NCBI GenBank assembly: GCA_031432545.1
Contig: JAVKGX010000001.1
Span: 454,411 to 518,410, forward strand
DNA length: 64,000 nucleotides
Reading direction: 5' to 3'
Origin: Armatimonadota bacterium
GTDB taxonomy: Bacteria; Sysuimicrobiota; Sysuimicrobiia; Sysuimicrobiales; Sysuimicrobiaceae
In this document: positions 1 to 8,905 of the stretch, piece by piece
Position numbering within the stretch: position 1 is the first letter of the stretch
How the letters are laid out: each line of letters begins with the position of its first letter
The notes under the pieces: generated by a model
Database searches by the model: none
What the model was told of the DNA's origin: nothing
The model's input: the letters and a program-made list of their open reading frames with translations, nothing else
Program-made: the position numbers and the translations under genes

Positions 1-686
1 GCTTCTGGAGCAAGGACCACATCCTCGCCGCCGCCTACGAGCACGGGTTCGTCGGGCTGTGGCTGGTGGGCGTGGTCACCGCGCTGGTCACCGCCTTCTA
101 CATCACCCGCGCGACGGTGCTGGCGTTCGGCGGCCACCCCTTTGACCCACGCGCCCATCCCCACGAGGCGCCGCCGTCCATGGCGTGGCCGATGGTCGTC
201 CTCGCCGGCTTGTCGGCGGTCGGTGGCCTTTTGGGTGCGAAGTTCGTCGGCGCGCCGTTCGACCGTTACCTCGAGCCGCTGTTCGTGACCGGCATCCCCC
301 ACGCGACCCCACGCGGCGGACTGAGCGAGGCGGCGCTGATCGCGCTCTCCGTGGCCGCTGCGCTGGCCGGGGTCGCCGCGGGCTGGGCGGTCTTCCGGGG
401 AAGGCGGATCGCTGAGTTCGGGGCGGTGGGTGTCCTGCTCGCGCGGCAGTGGATGGTTGAGGAGGCCTACGAGGCCGTCCTCGTCCGTCCGGCCCGGCGG
501 CTCGCGCGGTTTTTGGCGGAGGTGGCCGATCCCGTGTGGATCGACGGCATCGCGAACGGGATCGGTGCGGCGGCTTCGCGGGCCGGTGCGGCGATCCGGA
601 CCTGGCAGACCGGATACGTTCGCCAGTACGCCGCCGGCATCCTGATCGGTGCACTCGTCGTCGCCGGGTATTGGTTGCTGCGATGA
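1..686 (+). CDS. nuoL: NADH-quinone oxidoreductase subunit L, C-terminal part
   Basis: This is the 3' end of nuoL, the largest proton-pumping membrane subunit of complex I. The gene begins before the window. The open frame runs from base 3 with no start and opens with FWSKD, the conserved NuoL segment in 'GFxSKDeil'. About 227 residues are visible: two or more hydrophobic helices, a soluble loop, the lateral-helix region (roughly 120-190) and a final membrane helix ending in GYWLLR. Its TGA overlaps the ATG of nuoM (ATGA), so the two are translationally coupled. The order nuoL-nuoM-nuoN is the usual end of a complex I operon. The assignment is firm; only the N-terminus is missing. Confidence 0.93.
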   Translation, partial: FWSKDHILAAAYEHGFVGLWLVGVVTALVTAFYITRATVLAFGGHPFDPRAHPHEAPPSMAWPMVVLAGLSAVGGLLGAKFVGAPFDRYLEPLFVTGIPHATPRGGLSEAALIALSVAAALAGVAAGWAVFRGRRIAEFGAVGVLLARQWMVEEAYEAVLVRPARRLARFLAEVADPVWIDGIANGIGAAASRAGAAIRTWQTGYVRQYAAGILIGALVVAGYWLLR

Positions 687-2173
687 ACGTGCCGGTGCTC
701 AGCCTTCTCGTCTTCCTGCCCGTCGCCGGGGCGTGCGTCGTGGCGCTGATGCCGCGCCGGGAAGGGGTGCTGCGCGGGACGGCGTTGGTGTTCGTGTTCG
801 CGACGCTGCTGGTCGCTGGCGCGGTGTTCTCGCGGTTTCCGACCGGCGCAGCCGGTTTCGCCTTCGTCGAGCGCGCCCCATGGATCCCGGCCCTGGGGAT
901 CGGGTACCACCTGGGCATCGACGGCATCTCGTTGTTGTTGGTCCTGCTGACGGCACTGCTGTTTTTCGCCGCGCTGGTGGGGACGTGGGACGCCGTGCGC
1001 CACAGGCTCAAGGAGTATTTGGCCCTGCTTCTGTTGCTGGAGGGCGCGATCCTCGGGACGTTTCTGGCGCTGGACCTCGTCTTGTTTTACGTCTTCTGGG
1101 AAGCGGTCCTCATCCCGATGTACTTTCTGATCGGGATCTGGGGCGCCGAGCGCCGCTCGTACGCGGCGATCAAGTTCTTCCTGTTCACGATGGCCGGCAG
1201 CGTCTTCATGCTGCTGGCGATCATCGGTCTGTATCGGGAAACGGGTACCTTCGACCTGGTGCGGCTGTACGAGCTGGGCGTGCCGAGTGCGCGCCAGCCG
1301 CTGCTGTTCGCCGCGTTCGCGCTCGCCTTCGCGATCAAGGTGCCGGTGTTCCCACTGCACACCTGGCTGCCAGACGCGCACACCGAAGCGCCGACGGCGG
1401 GGTCGGTGATCCTCGCCGGCGTGCTGCTGAAGATGGGTACCTATGGTCTGGTGCGGTTCTGCCTGCCGCTGTTCCCCGAGGCTGCGGAGGCGGCGGCGCC
1501 GTGGATGGTGGCGCTGGGACTCGTGGGCATCGTCTACGGGGCCGCCGTCGCCTTCGCGCAGGCGGACGTCAAGCGGCTGGTTGCCTACTCGTCGGTGAGC
1601 CACCTGGGGTTCGTGGTCCTGGGCACGTTTGTGTTCACGCTGCAGGGCCTGCAGGGCGCTTTGCTCCAGATGGTCAACCACGGCCTGTCCACCGGCGCGC
1701 TGTTTTTGATCGTCGGCATCCTCTACGAACGCGCTCACACCCGGAGCATGGAGGGCTATGGCGGGGTGGCCAAGGTCATGCCGACGTTTGCCGCGCTGTC
1801 GTTGATCGTGGTCTTCTCGTCGGCGGCCCTGCCGGGCACCGCCGGGTTCGTCGGCGAGTTTTTGATCCTGCTGGGGGCGCTGCGGGCTGACTGGCGGTTC
1901 GCGGCGGTGGCGGCAGTGGGTGTGGTGTTGTCGGCCGTCTACCTGCTGTGGATGGTGCAGAAGATCTACTTCGGTCCGGTGCGCGTGGAGGCCGCTCGGT
2001 TCGTGACCCTGCGATGGGGGGAAACCCTCGCCCTGGTGGTCCTCGTCGCCGCGATCCTTTGGATCGGGCTGTACCCGGCACCGTTGCTCAACGTCAGCGA
2101 GCCGGCGGCGGCGGGCGTGTTGGAACGGGTCGAGGCGACGACGCGTTCCATGTCGTCGGACGGGTCCCCATGA
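683..2173 (+). CDS. nuoM: NADH-quinone oxidoreductase subunit M
   Basis: This is an antiporter-like proton-pumping membrane subunit of complex I, 496 residues, the usual NuoM length. The ATG at 683 overlaps the nuoL stop. That start gives MNVPVLSLLVFLPVAG, a typical first membrane helix, so longer upstream starts are unlikely. About 14 hydrophobic helices can be read. Conserved family segments include FYVFWEAVLIPMYFLIG with the helix-5 glutamate, the KVPVFPLHTWLPDAHTEAP loop, and VKRLVAYSSVSHLG with the functional lysine. The stop overlaps nuoN (ATGA). The function is conserved from family knowledge and nothing in the protein looks defective. Confidence 0.96.
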   Translation: MNVPVLSLLVFLPVAGACVVALMPRREGVLRGTALVFVFATLLVAGAVFSRFPTGAAGFAFVERAPWIPALGIGYHLGIDGISLLLVLLTALLFFAALVGTWDAVRHRLKEYLALLLLLEGAILGTFLALDLVLFYVFWEAVLIPMYFLIGIWGAERRSYAAIKFFLFTMAGSVFMLLAIIGLYRETGTFDLVRLYELGVPSARQPLLFAAFALAFAIKVPVFPLHTWLPDAHTEAPTAGSVILAGVLLKMGTYGLVRFCLPLFPEAAEAAAPWMVALGLVGIVYGAAVAFAQADVKRLVAYSSVSHLGFVVLGTFVFTLQGLQGALLQMVNHGLSTGALFLIVGILYERAHTRSMEGYGGVAKVMPTFAALSLIVVFSSAALPGTAGFVGEFLILLGALRADWRFAAVAAVGVVLSAVYLLWMVQKIYFGPVRVEAARFVTLRWGETLALVVLVAAILWIGLYPAPLLNVSEPAAAGVLERVEATTRSMSSDGSP

Positions 2174-3594
2174 TCGAGTTGCGGCCGCTGCTCCCGGAGT
2201 TGATCGTCGCCGGCACGGCGATCGTCGTGCTGTTCGCCGACCTGCCGCTGCGCGGCGCGCGCAGCCGGGTGGCGTTGGTGTGGCTCTGCCTGGTCGGGCT
2301 GGGCGCGGCCGGGGTGGCGATCGGCGCGGTGCGGCAGGAAGCCGTCGTGGTGTTCGGTGGCATGTACCTCCGCGACGGCCTGGCCGACCTCGCACAGACC
2401 GTGATCCTGGTCGCCGCGGCCCTGGCGGTCCTGCTGGCTCGCGACTACCTGGTCCGGACAGGACTGGAACGCGGGGAGTACTACGCGCTGGCGCTGTTTG
2501 CGGCGCTGGGCGCGATGCTGATGGCGGCGACGCGGGATCTGTTGATGCTGTTCGTCGCCGTGGAGATCCTGTCCGTCCCGCTGTACATCCTGGCGGCCTT
2601 CGCGCGCCCCCAGCGTCGGTCGCAGGAGGCGGGACTGAAGTATTTCCTGCTCGGATCGTTCGCCGCGGCGCTGTTCCTCTACGGGCTGGCCATGATCTAC
2701 GGCGCGGCGGGTACGACGGATCTGATCGCCCTGGCGGATGTCGCCCCGGGGTGGATGCTGTCGCTGGGGCTGGGGCTCGTGCTGGTCGGGCTCGCCTTCA
2801 AGGTGGCGGCGGTGCCGTTTCACGTCTGGGCGCCGGACGTCTACGAGGGATCCCCCATGCCGGCAGCCGCCTACATGTCCGTCGTCGCCAAGGTGGGGGC
2901 GGTGGCCGCGATGCTGCGAGTGCTCCCGCTTTCGCTGCCGGCGCTGGCCGACCTGTGGCAGCCGCTGACAGCGGCGATCGCGGCGGCGACGATGGCCGTC
3001 GCTAACCTGGCCGCGCTGCGCCAGACCAGCGTCAAGCGCATGCTGGCCTACTCCAGTGTCGCGCACGCCGGCTACGTGCTGATCGGCGTCGCCTCCGGCA
3101 CGCCCGACGGCGGGTGGGCCGCTGTCTACTACCTTCTCGTCTACACCTTCATGCAGCTGGGCGCGTTTGGCGTGCTGCTGCTGCTCGAGCGGGCCGGCGC
3201 CGAAGCCGACGAGATCGCAGACCTGCACGGCCTGGGCGACCGCGCCCCGGCACTGGCCGCCGCCTTCGCACTGTTCATGGCGTCGCTCACCGGGCTGCCG
3301 CCCACGGCCGGGTTCCTTGCGAAGTTCTACCTGTTCGCGGCCGCGATCGACGCGGGATACATGTGGCTGGCGATCGTCGGCGTGGTGACGAGCGTCGTCT
3401 CCGTCGGCTACTACCTGCGCGCAGCCTACGCCGCCTACACCGGCGAGGCGCGTGCGACGGTCCGCACCCTCCGCGGCAGTTGGACGGCGGCGGGTGTGGC
3501 GTTGGCGGCGGGGGCAGTCGTGCTGCTCGGCGTGCTGCCGGGGCCGATGACCGCCTGGGCGGTGCAGCTCACGACCGTCTTCGGCGGCCGGTGA
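2170..3594 (+). CDS. nuoN: NADH-quinone oxidoreductase subunit N
   Basis: This is the third antiporter-like subunit of complex I, 474 residues, starting at the ATG that overlaps the nuoM stop. It is multi-helical, with the family signatures AVEILSVPLYILAAF, KVAAVPFHVWAPDVYEGSP and TSVKRMLAYSSVAHAGY. These hold the membrane glutamate and lysines used in proton translocation. It is the last nuo gene here. A 31-base gap separates it from fixC on the same strand, so both may share one transcript. The length and motifs are ordinary for NuoN. Confidence 0.96.
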   Translation: MIELRPLLPELIVAGTAIVVLFADLPLRGARSRVALVWLCLVGLGAAGVAIGAVRQEAVVVFGGMYLRDGLADLAQTVILVAAALAVLLARDYLVRTGLERGEYYALALFAALGAMLMAATRDLLMLFVAVEILSVPLYILAAFARPQRRSQEAGLKYFLLGSFAAALFLYGLAMIYGAAGTTDLIALADVAPGWMLSLGLGLVLVGLAFKVAAVPFHVWAPDVYEGSPMPAAAYMSVVAKVGAVAAMLRVLPLSLPALADLWQPLTAAIAAATMAVANLAALRQTSVKRMLAYSSVAHAGYVLIGVASGTPDGGWAAVYYLLVYTFMQLGAFGVLLLLERAGAEADEIADLHGLGDRAPALAAAFALFMASLTGLPPTAGFLAKFYLFAAAIDAGYMWLAIVGVVTSVVSVGYYLRAAYAAYTGEARATVRTLRGSWTAAGVALAAGAVVLLGVLPGPMTAWAVQLTTVFGGR

Positions 3595-3625
3595 GGCACC
3601 GACGGCCGGCTTGGCGAGGTGACCG

Positions 3626-4942
3626 ATGGCCGAAGCAGAGAAGTTCGATGCGATCGTGGTGGGCGCCGGACCCGCGGGGGCGGCCGCGGCGGCGACGATG
3701 GCACGGGCGGGGCTCAGCGTCGTGCTGATTGAGCGGGGCGAATACCCGGGCGCCAAGAATGTGATGGGCGGCGTGATGTACGGGCGCATGGTCGCCGACG
3801 TCGTGCCGGAGTTCTGGGCGCAGGATCCTCCGGTCGAGCGCGTGATCGTCGAGGAGCGGGTGTGGCTGGCGACCGACGACGGTGCGGTGAGCATCGGCCA
3901 CAAGAGCCCCCAGATGGCCCACCACGCCGACGGTTGCCCGAACGCGTTCACGGTCCTGCGGGCCCGGTGGGATCGCTGGTTCGCTGCGAGGGCCGAGGAG
4001 GCCGGCGCCTTCCTCGTGCCGGCGACGACCGTCGAGGACGTCATCTGGCGCGACGGACGCGTGGTCGGGGTGCGCACCGGACGCGAAGAAGGCGAACTGT
4101 ACGCCGACGCGGTGGTGATCTGCGACGGCGTCAACTCCTTCTTGGCTCAGCGCGCCCGCCTGCAGGACCGCCCCATCGAGCCGCACCACCTGGCGCTGGG
4201 TGTCAAGGAGGTCATCGGCCTACCCCCCGAGGTCATCGAGGCCCGCTTCAACCTCGAGAGCGGCCAGGGGGCGACGATCGAGATCTACGGCGCGCCGACC
4301 CAGGGCATGTCCGGGTACGGGTTCGTCTACACCAACCGGGAATCCCTGTCCGTGGGCGTAGGCGTGCTGGTCTCCCATTTGATGAAGACACGCCGCACAC
4401 CCTACGACCTGCTCGAACAGATGAAGCGCCACCCGCTCGTCCGACCCCTGATCGCCGGGGGGGAGACCCTGGAGTATTCGGCGCACGCGATCCCCGAGGG
4501 CGGCTACGACGCCATGCCCCGGTTGTACGGGGACGGCGTCCTGATCGCGGGGGATGCCGCGATGATGATCAACGGACTGCACCGCGAGGGCAGCAACCTG
4601 GCGATCGCCGCCGGGCGCATGGCGGGGGAGACCGTGATCGAGGCGAAGGCGCGGGGCGACTTCAGCGCGCGCACCCTCGGCCTGTACGAGACCCGGCTGG
4701 CGGAGTCGTTCGTGCTGCAAGACCTCAAGAAGTACCGCCACCTCCCGGACCTCGCCGACCGCCGGCCGGATCTGTTCCAGATCTACCCGGAGCTGGCGAA
4801 CCTCGCCGCCCACGAGATGCTGACGGTCGACGGGATCCCCAAGCGGGAGAAGCAGCGCCGGATCTGGAAGACGATCACGCGGCACCGGCGTCCCTGGCAG
4901 ATGTTGCAGGACATCTACCAGACCTGGAAGGCCATCCGGTAG
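3626..4942 (+). CDS. fixC: FixC-type electron-transfer flavoprotein:quinone oxidoreductase
   Basis: This is an FAD-dependent oxidoreductase of the FixC/ETF-QO family, 438 residues. It takes electrons from an electron-transfer flavoprotein and passes them to membrane quinone. The N-terminus carries the dinucleotide-binding motif VVGAGPAGAAAA (residues about 11-22) and the ERGEYPGAKN FAD segment. A second FAD motif, GVLIAGDAAMMINGLHREG, lies near residue 305. The ATG at 3626 is the only sensible start. fixX follows after 19 bases, as in fixABCX operons, but fixA and fixB (the ETF) are not in the window. Lying straight after nuoN, it suggests a shared role in feeding the quinone pool. Whether the partner ETF is a bifurcating FixAB or a beta-oxidation ETF cannot be told from here. 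Confidence 0.93.
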   Translation: MAEAEKFDAIVVGAGPAGAAAAATMARAGLSVVLIERGEYPGAKNVMGGVMYGRMVADVVPEFWAQDPPVERVIVEERVWLATDDGAVSIGHKSPQMAHHADGCPNAFTVLRARWDRWFAARAEEAGAFLVPATTVEDVIWRDGRVVGVRTGREEGELYADAVVICDGVNSFLAQRARLQDRPIEPHHLALGVKEVIGLPPEVIEARFNLESGQGATIEIYGAPTQGMSGYGFVYTNRESLSVGVGVLVSHLMKTRRTPYDLLEQMKRHPLVRPLIAGGETLEYSAHAIPEGGYDAMPRLYGDGVLIAGDAAMMINGLHREGSNLAIAAGRMAGETVIEAKARGDFSARTLGLYETRLAESFVLQDLKKYRHLPDLADRRPDLFQIYPELANLAAHEMLTVDGIPKREKQRRIWKTITRHRRPWQMLQDIYQTWKAIR

Positions 4943-4961
4943 ATACGGAGGTCTCCGCGCG

Positions 4962-5279
4962 ATGACGGAGCACTTTGCCGAACAGCCGACAAAGGTCGAG
5001 GACAAGCTCTTCACGCTGCGGTGGAAGCACGACCGGCACAGCCACATCGACATCACCGACCGCACCATCTGCCGGGACCGATGCGGAGACGAGTGGAAGC
5101 GGCCCTGCACGACCTTCTGTCCGGCCAAGGTCTACGAGTGGAACGCCCAGCAGGGCCGGATCGTGATCTACCACGAAAACTGCGTCGAGTGCACCACGTG
5201 CTTGACCGGCTGTCCGTATCGCGTGATCGACTGGCGGTTGCCGCGGGGCGGGTTCGGGATCCAGTACAGGTTCGGTTAG
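4962..5279 (+). CDS. fixX: FixX ferredoxin-like protein
   Basis: This is a 105-residue ferredoxin-like partner of FixC, preceded by an AGGAGG-like site (GGAGG at 4947). It carries eight cysteines in two groups: C37, C41, C49, C53, and C74-x2-C77-x2-C80-x3-C84-P. The second group is the FixX [4Fe-4S] binding pattern (CVECTTCLTGCPY). Family knowledge says FixX supplies the iron-sulfur centre that is built into the single-chain mitochondrial ETF-QO. The typical FixX C-terminus, with a glycine-rich GGFGIQYRFG, is present. The gene ends the nuo-fixCX run. Confidence 0.93.
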   Translation: MTEHFAEQPTKVEDKLFTLRWKHDRHSHIDITDRTICRDRCGDEWKRPCTTFCPAKVYEWNAQQGRIVIYHENCVECTTCLTGCPYRVIDWRLPRGGFGIQYRFG

Positions 5280-5359
5280 CGCCGAGCAGACCGCTGCCCT
5301 CGGCCCAGGACGTCCCGGTCCGAAGAGGATTTCCCACGCGGTGCGAAAAGTGAATATCG

Positions 5360-6262
5360 GTGCCCGAGACCAGAGCGACCGCCATCATCAACCCCGTGGC
5401 TGGCCGCGGCAGAACGCTGCGGTGGTGGCCTGCGGTCCGCGAACGGCTCCATCAGGCAGGCTGGGCCGTCGCGGAGCACGTCTCCGAGAGGCCGGGGCAC
5501 GCCACCGACCTGGCGGCGGCGGCGCGCAACCGCTGCGACGTCGTCGTGGCCGTCGGCGGCGACGGCACGGCCAACGAAGTCGTCAACGGGCTGCTCGAAG
5601 ACGGCGCCGCACCCGTCCCCGTGGGCGTCGTCCCGATGGGGACCGCAAACGACTTCGCCACCTGCCTGGGGATCCCCGCGAAGGTCGAGGAGGCGACGCG
5701 GACGCTGCTCGCCGGGCAACGCCGGCGGATCGACCTGGGGCGCGTGGGAGACCGCTACTTCATCAACGTCGCGGGCGTGGGCTTCGACGCCACCGTCGCC
5801 GAGTGGGTCAACAGCCGCTGGAAGCTGTTCGGCGGCACCGTCATGTACGTGGTCGGCATTTTCCGGACGCTGGCCGTCTTCAACCCGGTGTGGATGCGGC
5901 TCGAACTGGACGGCGCACCCCTCGAGGGCAGGGTGTTCATGGCGGCCGTGGGCAACAACGCCGCCTACGGAGGCGGGCTGCGCATCTGCCCGCACGCCCG
6001 GCCGGACGACGGCTGGCTGGACGTCGTGACGATCGGCGACATCCACAAGACCGAGGTCTTCGCCCTGCTGCCGCGTATCTACTCCGGCGGACACCTCACT
6101 CATCCCAAGGTCGCGACCGCGCGGGCTCGCAGCGTCACCGTGACGACCGACCCCCCTCAGCCGGTCCACGCCGACGGCGAACCGATCGGCCGCACACCGG
6201 CCACGTTCTCCCTGCAGGCCGCGGCCATCGAAGTGCTGACGCCGGCGGTCAGTCGGGCCTGA
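5360..6262 (+). CDS. Diacylglycerol/lipid kinase (YegS/BmrU/DgkB family)
   Basis: This is a 300-residue lipid kinase of the DAGK catalytic family, which transfers phosphate from ATP to diacylglycerol or a related lipid at the membrane. Visible motifs are INPVAGRG near the N-terminus, the nucleotide-binding VAVGGDGTANEVVNG (about residues 63-77), and GTANDFA. The C-terminal lobe has the HADGEPIG segment. The start is GTG at 5360. The gene converges on the alcohol dehydrogenase gene, and their 3' ends overlap by 14 bases. The exact lipid substrate cannot be read from sequence. Confidence 0.9.
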   Translation: MPETRATAIINPVAGRGRTLRWWPAVRERLHQAGWAVAEHVSERPGHATDLAAAARNRCDVVVAVGGDGTANEVVNGLLEDGAAPVPVGVVPMGTANDFATCLGIPAKVEEATRTLLAGQRRRIDLGRVGDRYFINVAGVGFDATVAEWVNSRWKLFGGTVMYVVGIFRTLAVFNPVWMRLELDGAPLEGRVFMAAVGNNAAYGGGLRICPHARPDDGWLDVVTIGDIHKTEVFALLPRIYSGGHLTHPKVATARARSVTVTTDPPQPVHADGEPIGRTPATFSLQAAAIEVLTPAVSRA

Positions 6263-7475
6263 ACGCGACCTTGAAGGCGGAGGTGTCGGATTTGCCGGTG
6301 GCGGTGCGGAAGGCCCGTGCGAAGTCCCGTAGGGCAAACGTGTGCGTCACCAGCGACGAAACGTCGAGGGTGCCGCGGCCCATCCAGTCCAGCACGATCT
6401 CCATCGTCCGCCTGCGCGTGCCGTCCACCGACTCCCAGCCGTAGACGTAGCTGCCGGTCAGGTGCAACTCGTTCAGCCAGACCGGCGTCCAGTCGACGCC
6501 GCGCGGGAGGGCGGCCAGGCCGAGCAGAACGACGCGGCCACCCGAGCGCGTCAGCCTTAGCGCGTCGTCGAGGGCCCGACCCGACCCGACGCATTCCACG
6601 GTCAGGTCCGCCCCTCCGATGACGACGCGCTTGCCCATCAACGGTCGGCGCAGCCGCGCGCCGGTGAGTTCGGCGATCGCGTCGTAGTGCTCGTCCCGGC
6701 GTCCGAGTGCCACGACGGCGTCGGCACCGAAGCGCCGGGCCGCCTCGCCCTGGAACGGGTACTTCACGAGGGCGATCACACGCGCGCGCGAACCCAGCGC
6801 CCGCAGCGAAGCGATCACGCACTGCCCGATCGTACCGCCGCCCACGACGAGCACCGTGTCGCCGTCGTGGGGTCGGTGCCGCAGCAGCGGATGCAAGGCC
6901 ACCGCGCAGGGCTCCACCATCAGGGCGTTGGCGTCGCAGATCGCGTCGGGCACCGGCAGCACCTGGGAACGGTGCGCGACGAACGTCTCGGCCCAGCTGC
7001 CGCCGGTGTCGCGACAGGCGCCGATGATCAGCCCGGGGCTGAGGTGGCCGTCGGTCGTGCGTTCGCATAGGTTGTACTCGCCGGCCGCACAGAACCTGCA
7101 CGGCGGCGAGATCCCGCGGACGGCGCACGGCAGGATGGGGTCGACGACGACACGTTCGCCAGGGCGCAAACCCGAGACCGCGGGTCCTGTCTCTGCGATC
7201 TCGCCCACGTTCTCGTGGCCCGGGACGAACGGGAACGACGTCAGAGCCGACGCGGCGGGACTCGCGTCCAGGTGGAGCATGTGGAGGTCGCTGCCGCAGA
7301 TGCCGCCCAGGCGCACGCGCACGCGCACCCAGTCCGGACGTGGCAGCGGCGGCTCCGGCGTCTGACGGTATGCGAGGGGCGACAGGCGGCTCCAGTAGCC
7401 GTCCCGGTAGACCGCTCCCAGCGCCTTCGCGGCCAGGTAGCGCGGGATCGTGGGGTGGAAGACGAGCGCGCGCAC
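6249..7475 (-). CDS. Zinc-dependent alcohol dehydrogenase family protein
   Basis: This is a 408-residue medium-chain (MDR) dehydrogenase. The catalytic zinc site is indicated by GGICGSDLHMLH (Cys and nearby residues), GHENVGEI (His-Glu) and the later VEPCAVALH. The structural-zinc lobe is reduced: PPCRFCAAGEYNLCE has three cysteines, with the fourth position displaced to PCAVRG. The Rossmann motif VLVVGGGTIGQCV lies near residue 205. The first ~35 residues (RYLAAKALG...) form an extension not seen in the shortest MDRs. The start is GTG with no clear Shine-Dalgarno sequence, 19 bases after the aldolase-like gene, so translation is probably coupled. The substrate is unknown, perhaps an alcohol or sugar linked to the aldolase-like partner. 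Confidence 0.86.
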   Translation of the reverse strand: MRALVFHPTIPRYLAAKALGAVYRDGYWSRLSPLAYRQTPEPPLPRPDWVRVRVRLGGICGSDLHMLHLDASPAASALTSFPFVPGHENVGEIAETGPAVSGLRPGERVVVDPILPCAVRGISPPCRFCAAGEYNLCERTTDGHLSPGLIIGACRDTGGSWAETFVAHRSQVLPVPDAICDANALMVEPCAVALHPLLRHRPHDGDTVLVVGGGTIGQCVIASLRALGSRARVIALVKYPFQGEAARRFGADAVVALGRRDEHYDAIAELTGARLRRPLMGKRVVIGGADLTVECVGSGRALDDALRLTRSGGRVVLLGLAALPRGVDWTPVWLNELHLTGSYVYGWESVDGTRRRTMEIVLDWMGRGTLDVSSLVTHTFALRDFARAFRTATGKSDTSAFKVAFRPD

Positions 7476-7494
7476 GAGACGACCCGACGGGGCT

Positions 7495-8634
7495 TCAGGT
7501 CATCGGTACCTGCCGGATGAACCCCGCCTCCAGGCGATCGAGGATGTCCGAGAGCGTGGGGCCGGTGATCGTCAGGCCGTGGTTCTTGAGCCCGACGACC
7601 GCCCGGCCGGGGTCGGGCGCCCGGCGGACGAGTTCGGCGACGGCCTGTGCGAGCTGCAACGTCCCGCACGGGTAGTTGACCGTCGTCGACCGTACGCCCT
7701 CCATCCACGCGTGCACGTGCACGATCGCATGCACGGAGGGGTGCTCGGCGTAGATCATCCAGTGCTCGATGGCGTCGACGGACACGCGCCGGGGCTTGAC
7801 GTGGGGCGGGACGCTGAGGAGGATCACCTGGCGTTGCGGGTCGTAGCCCTTCACGAGCAGGATGTCACGCCCGATGACCCGCATGTTGGCCTTGTCGACA
7901 CCGCTGGCGCTCATCCAGAACCGGCCGGTGTCCTTGCGCGTGCTGAGGTTCCCGTAGCTCAGACCGCCGATGCCGTACAGCAGCTCGATGTGCCTGAGGT
8001 CGCGCTCTTCCAGCAGCTCGTGGATGGGGAACGGCGCCGGCAACAGCCCGAGTGCATCCAGCCGTCGTCCGGCGGCGGCGAGTTCGCGCGTCCGATCGTC
8101 CCCCTCCCACAGGTCCTCGGGCAGGTCGGGGTGAAACTCGTTGTCGATCACGAGCTGGCTGGAGGCCAGCGGCTGGAGCTTCTCGTAGATCCGCTCGAAC
8201 CGCTCGTCGCCGCGTCCGCCGTCTATGGGGAAATGCCCCTGCTCAAGCGTGACGAAGTACACGCGCAGCCCTTCGTCGCCGCGCACGAGGTAGATGCACA
8301 GGTTGGCGAGCGAACGCACCAGCAGCGGGTAGGCGGCCCGCAACACGTCTGTCGGTGGTTGGGGGGCCAGGGCGACCGCGACGACGAACGTCGCCTTGGC
8401 CTTGCGGCGGAACGCGCGCGGCCGCTGCGGGTCCACGAAGTGGAACACCAGCCGCCAATCGGCCTCGGGCCCTTCTTCGTAGCGGTGTCCGTGGCGTTCG
8501 AAGACCCTGCGCAATCCGCCGGCGAACTCCGCGAGGATCGGCTCGTCGTACGCGCCGACGAGGCCGAACGTCATCGGCTCCGGCTCCTGCGCGGGCGGCG
8601 CCGGTGTCTGCGGCACGGGCTGGCTTGCGCTCAT
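7495..8634 (-). CDS. Class II aldolase/adducin-domain protein with unknown N-terminal domain
   Basis: This is a 379-residue protein. The C-terminal ~200 residues match the class II aldolase/adducin fold: SYGNLSTRK and FWMSASGVDK for substrate phosphate binding, the HVHAW zinc-ligand pair, and KNHGL with the third histidine. The first ~170 residues (FGLVGAYDEP... to ...EDLWEGDD) match no domain I recognise. I chose ATG 8634. A second ATG at 8574 (before TFGLVG) has a better AGGAG site and would remove a Pro-rich stretch of 20 residues, so it may be the real start. The protein could act as a sugar-phosphate aldolase or epimerase, or a dehydratase; the substrate is not evident. It forms a two-gene unit with the downstream alcohol dehydrogenase. 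Confidence 0.75.
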   Translation of the reverse strand: MSASQPVPQTPAPPAQEPEPMTFGLVGAYDEPILAEFAGGLRRVFERHGHRYEEGPEADWRLVFHFVDPQRPRAFRRKAKATFVVAVALAPQPPTDVLRAAYPLLVRSLANLCIYLVRGDEGLRVYFVTLEQGHFPIDGGRGDERFERIYEKLQPLASSQLVIDNEFHPDLPEDLWEGDDRTRELAAAGRRLDALGLLPAPFPIHELLEERDLRHIELLYGIGGLSYGNLSTRKDTGRFWMSASGVDKANMRVIGRDILLVKGYDPQRQVILLSVPPHVKPRRVSVDAIEHWMIYAEHPSVHAIVHVHAWMEGVRSTTVNYPCGTLQLAQAVAELVRRAPDPGRAVVGLKNHGLTITGPTLSDILDRLEAGFIRQVPMT

Positions 8635-8905
8635 GGGAGCATTTCTTCGCGGGCACCGGGCGGATTCCCTACAGGTCCTCCCCCGGCCGACGGTCGGCCC
8701 ACCGGGTGTTGCGCGCTGGCCCGCGGAGGGATCGGCGCGCTGGTCACCGAAACAGTCCGTAGCGAACGGCGCGGTCGTGCACATCCGCGTCTTGGGGTCC
8801 GACGACGGCGAGGGGTGATGCACCGCCACCGGGATCACCGCTAGAATTGCTGCGTACGGATCGCTTCGCTGGGCCTGGTCCCATCACCAACGGAGGTGGA
8901 GCAAG

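Noticed and set aside
467-2395. Long minus-strand open frame (642 codons) opposite nuoM
   Set aside because: Arg/Gln/His-rich, low-complexity translation typical of antisense frames in GC-rich DNA. The plus strand is clearly nuoM/nuoN.
5281-5304. GCCGAG/CTCGGC hairpin after fixX
   Set aside because: Short stem, no T-tail; too weak to call a terminator.
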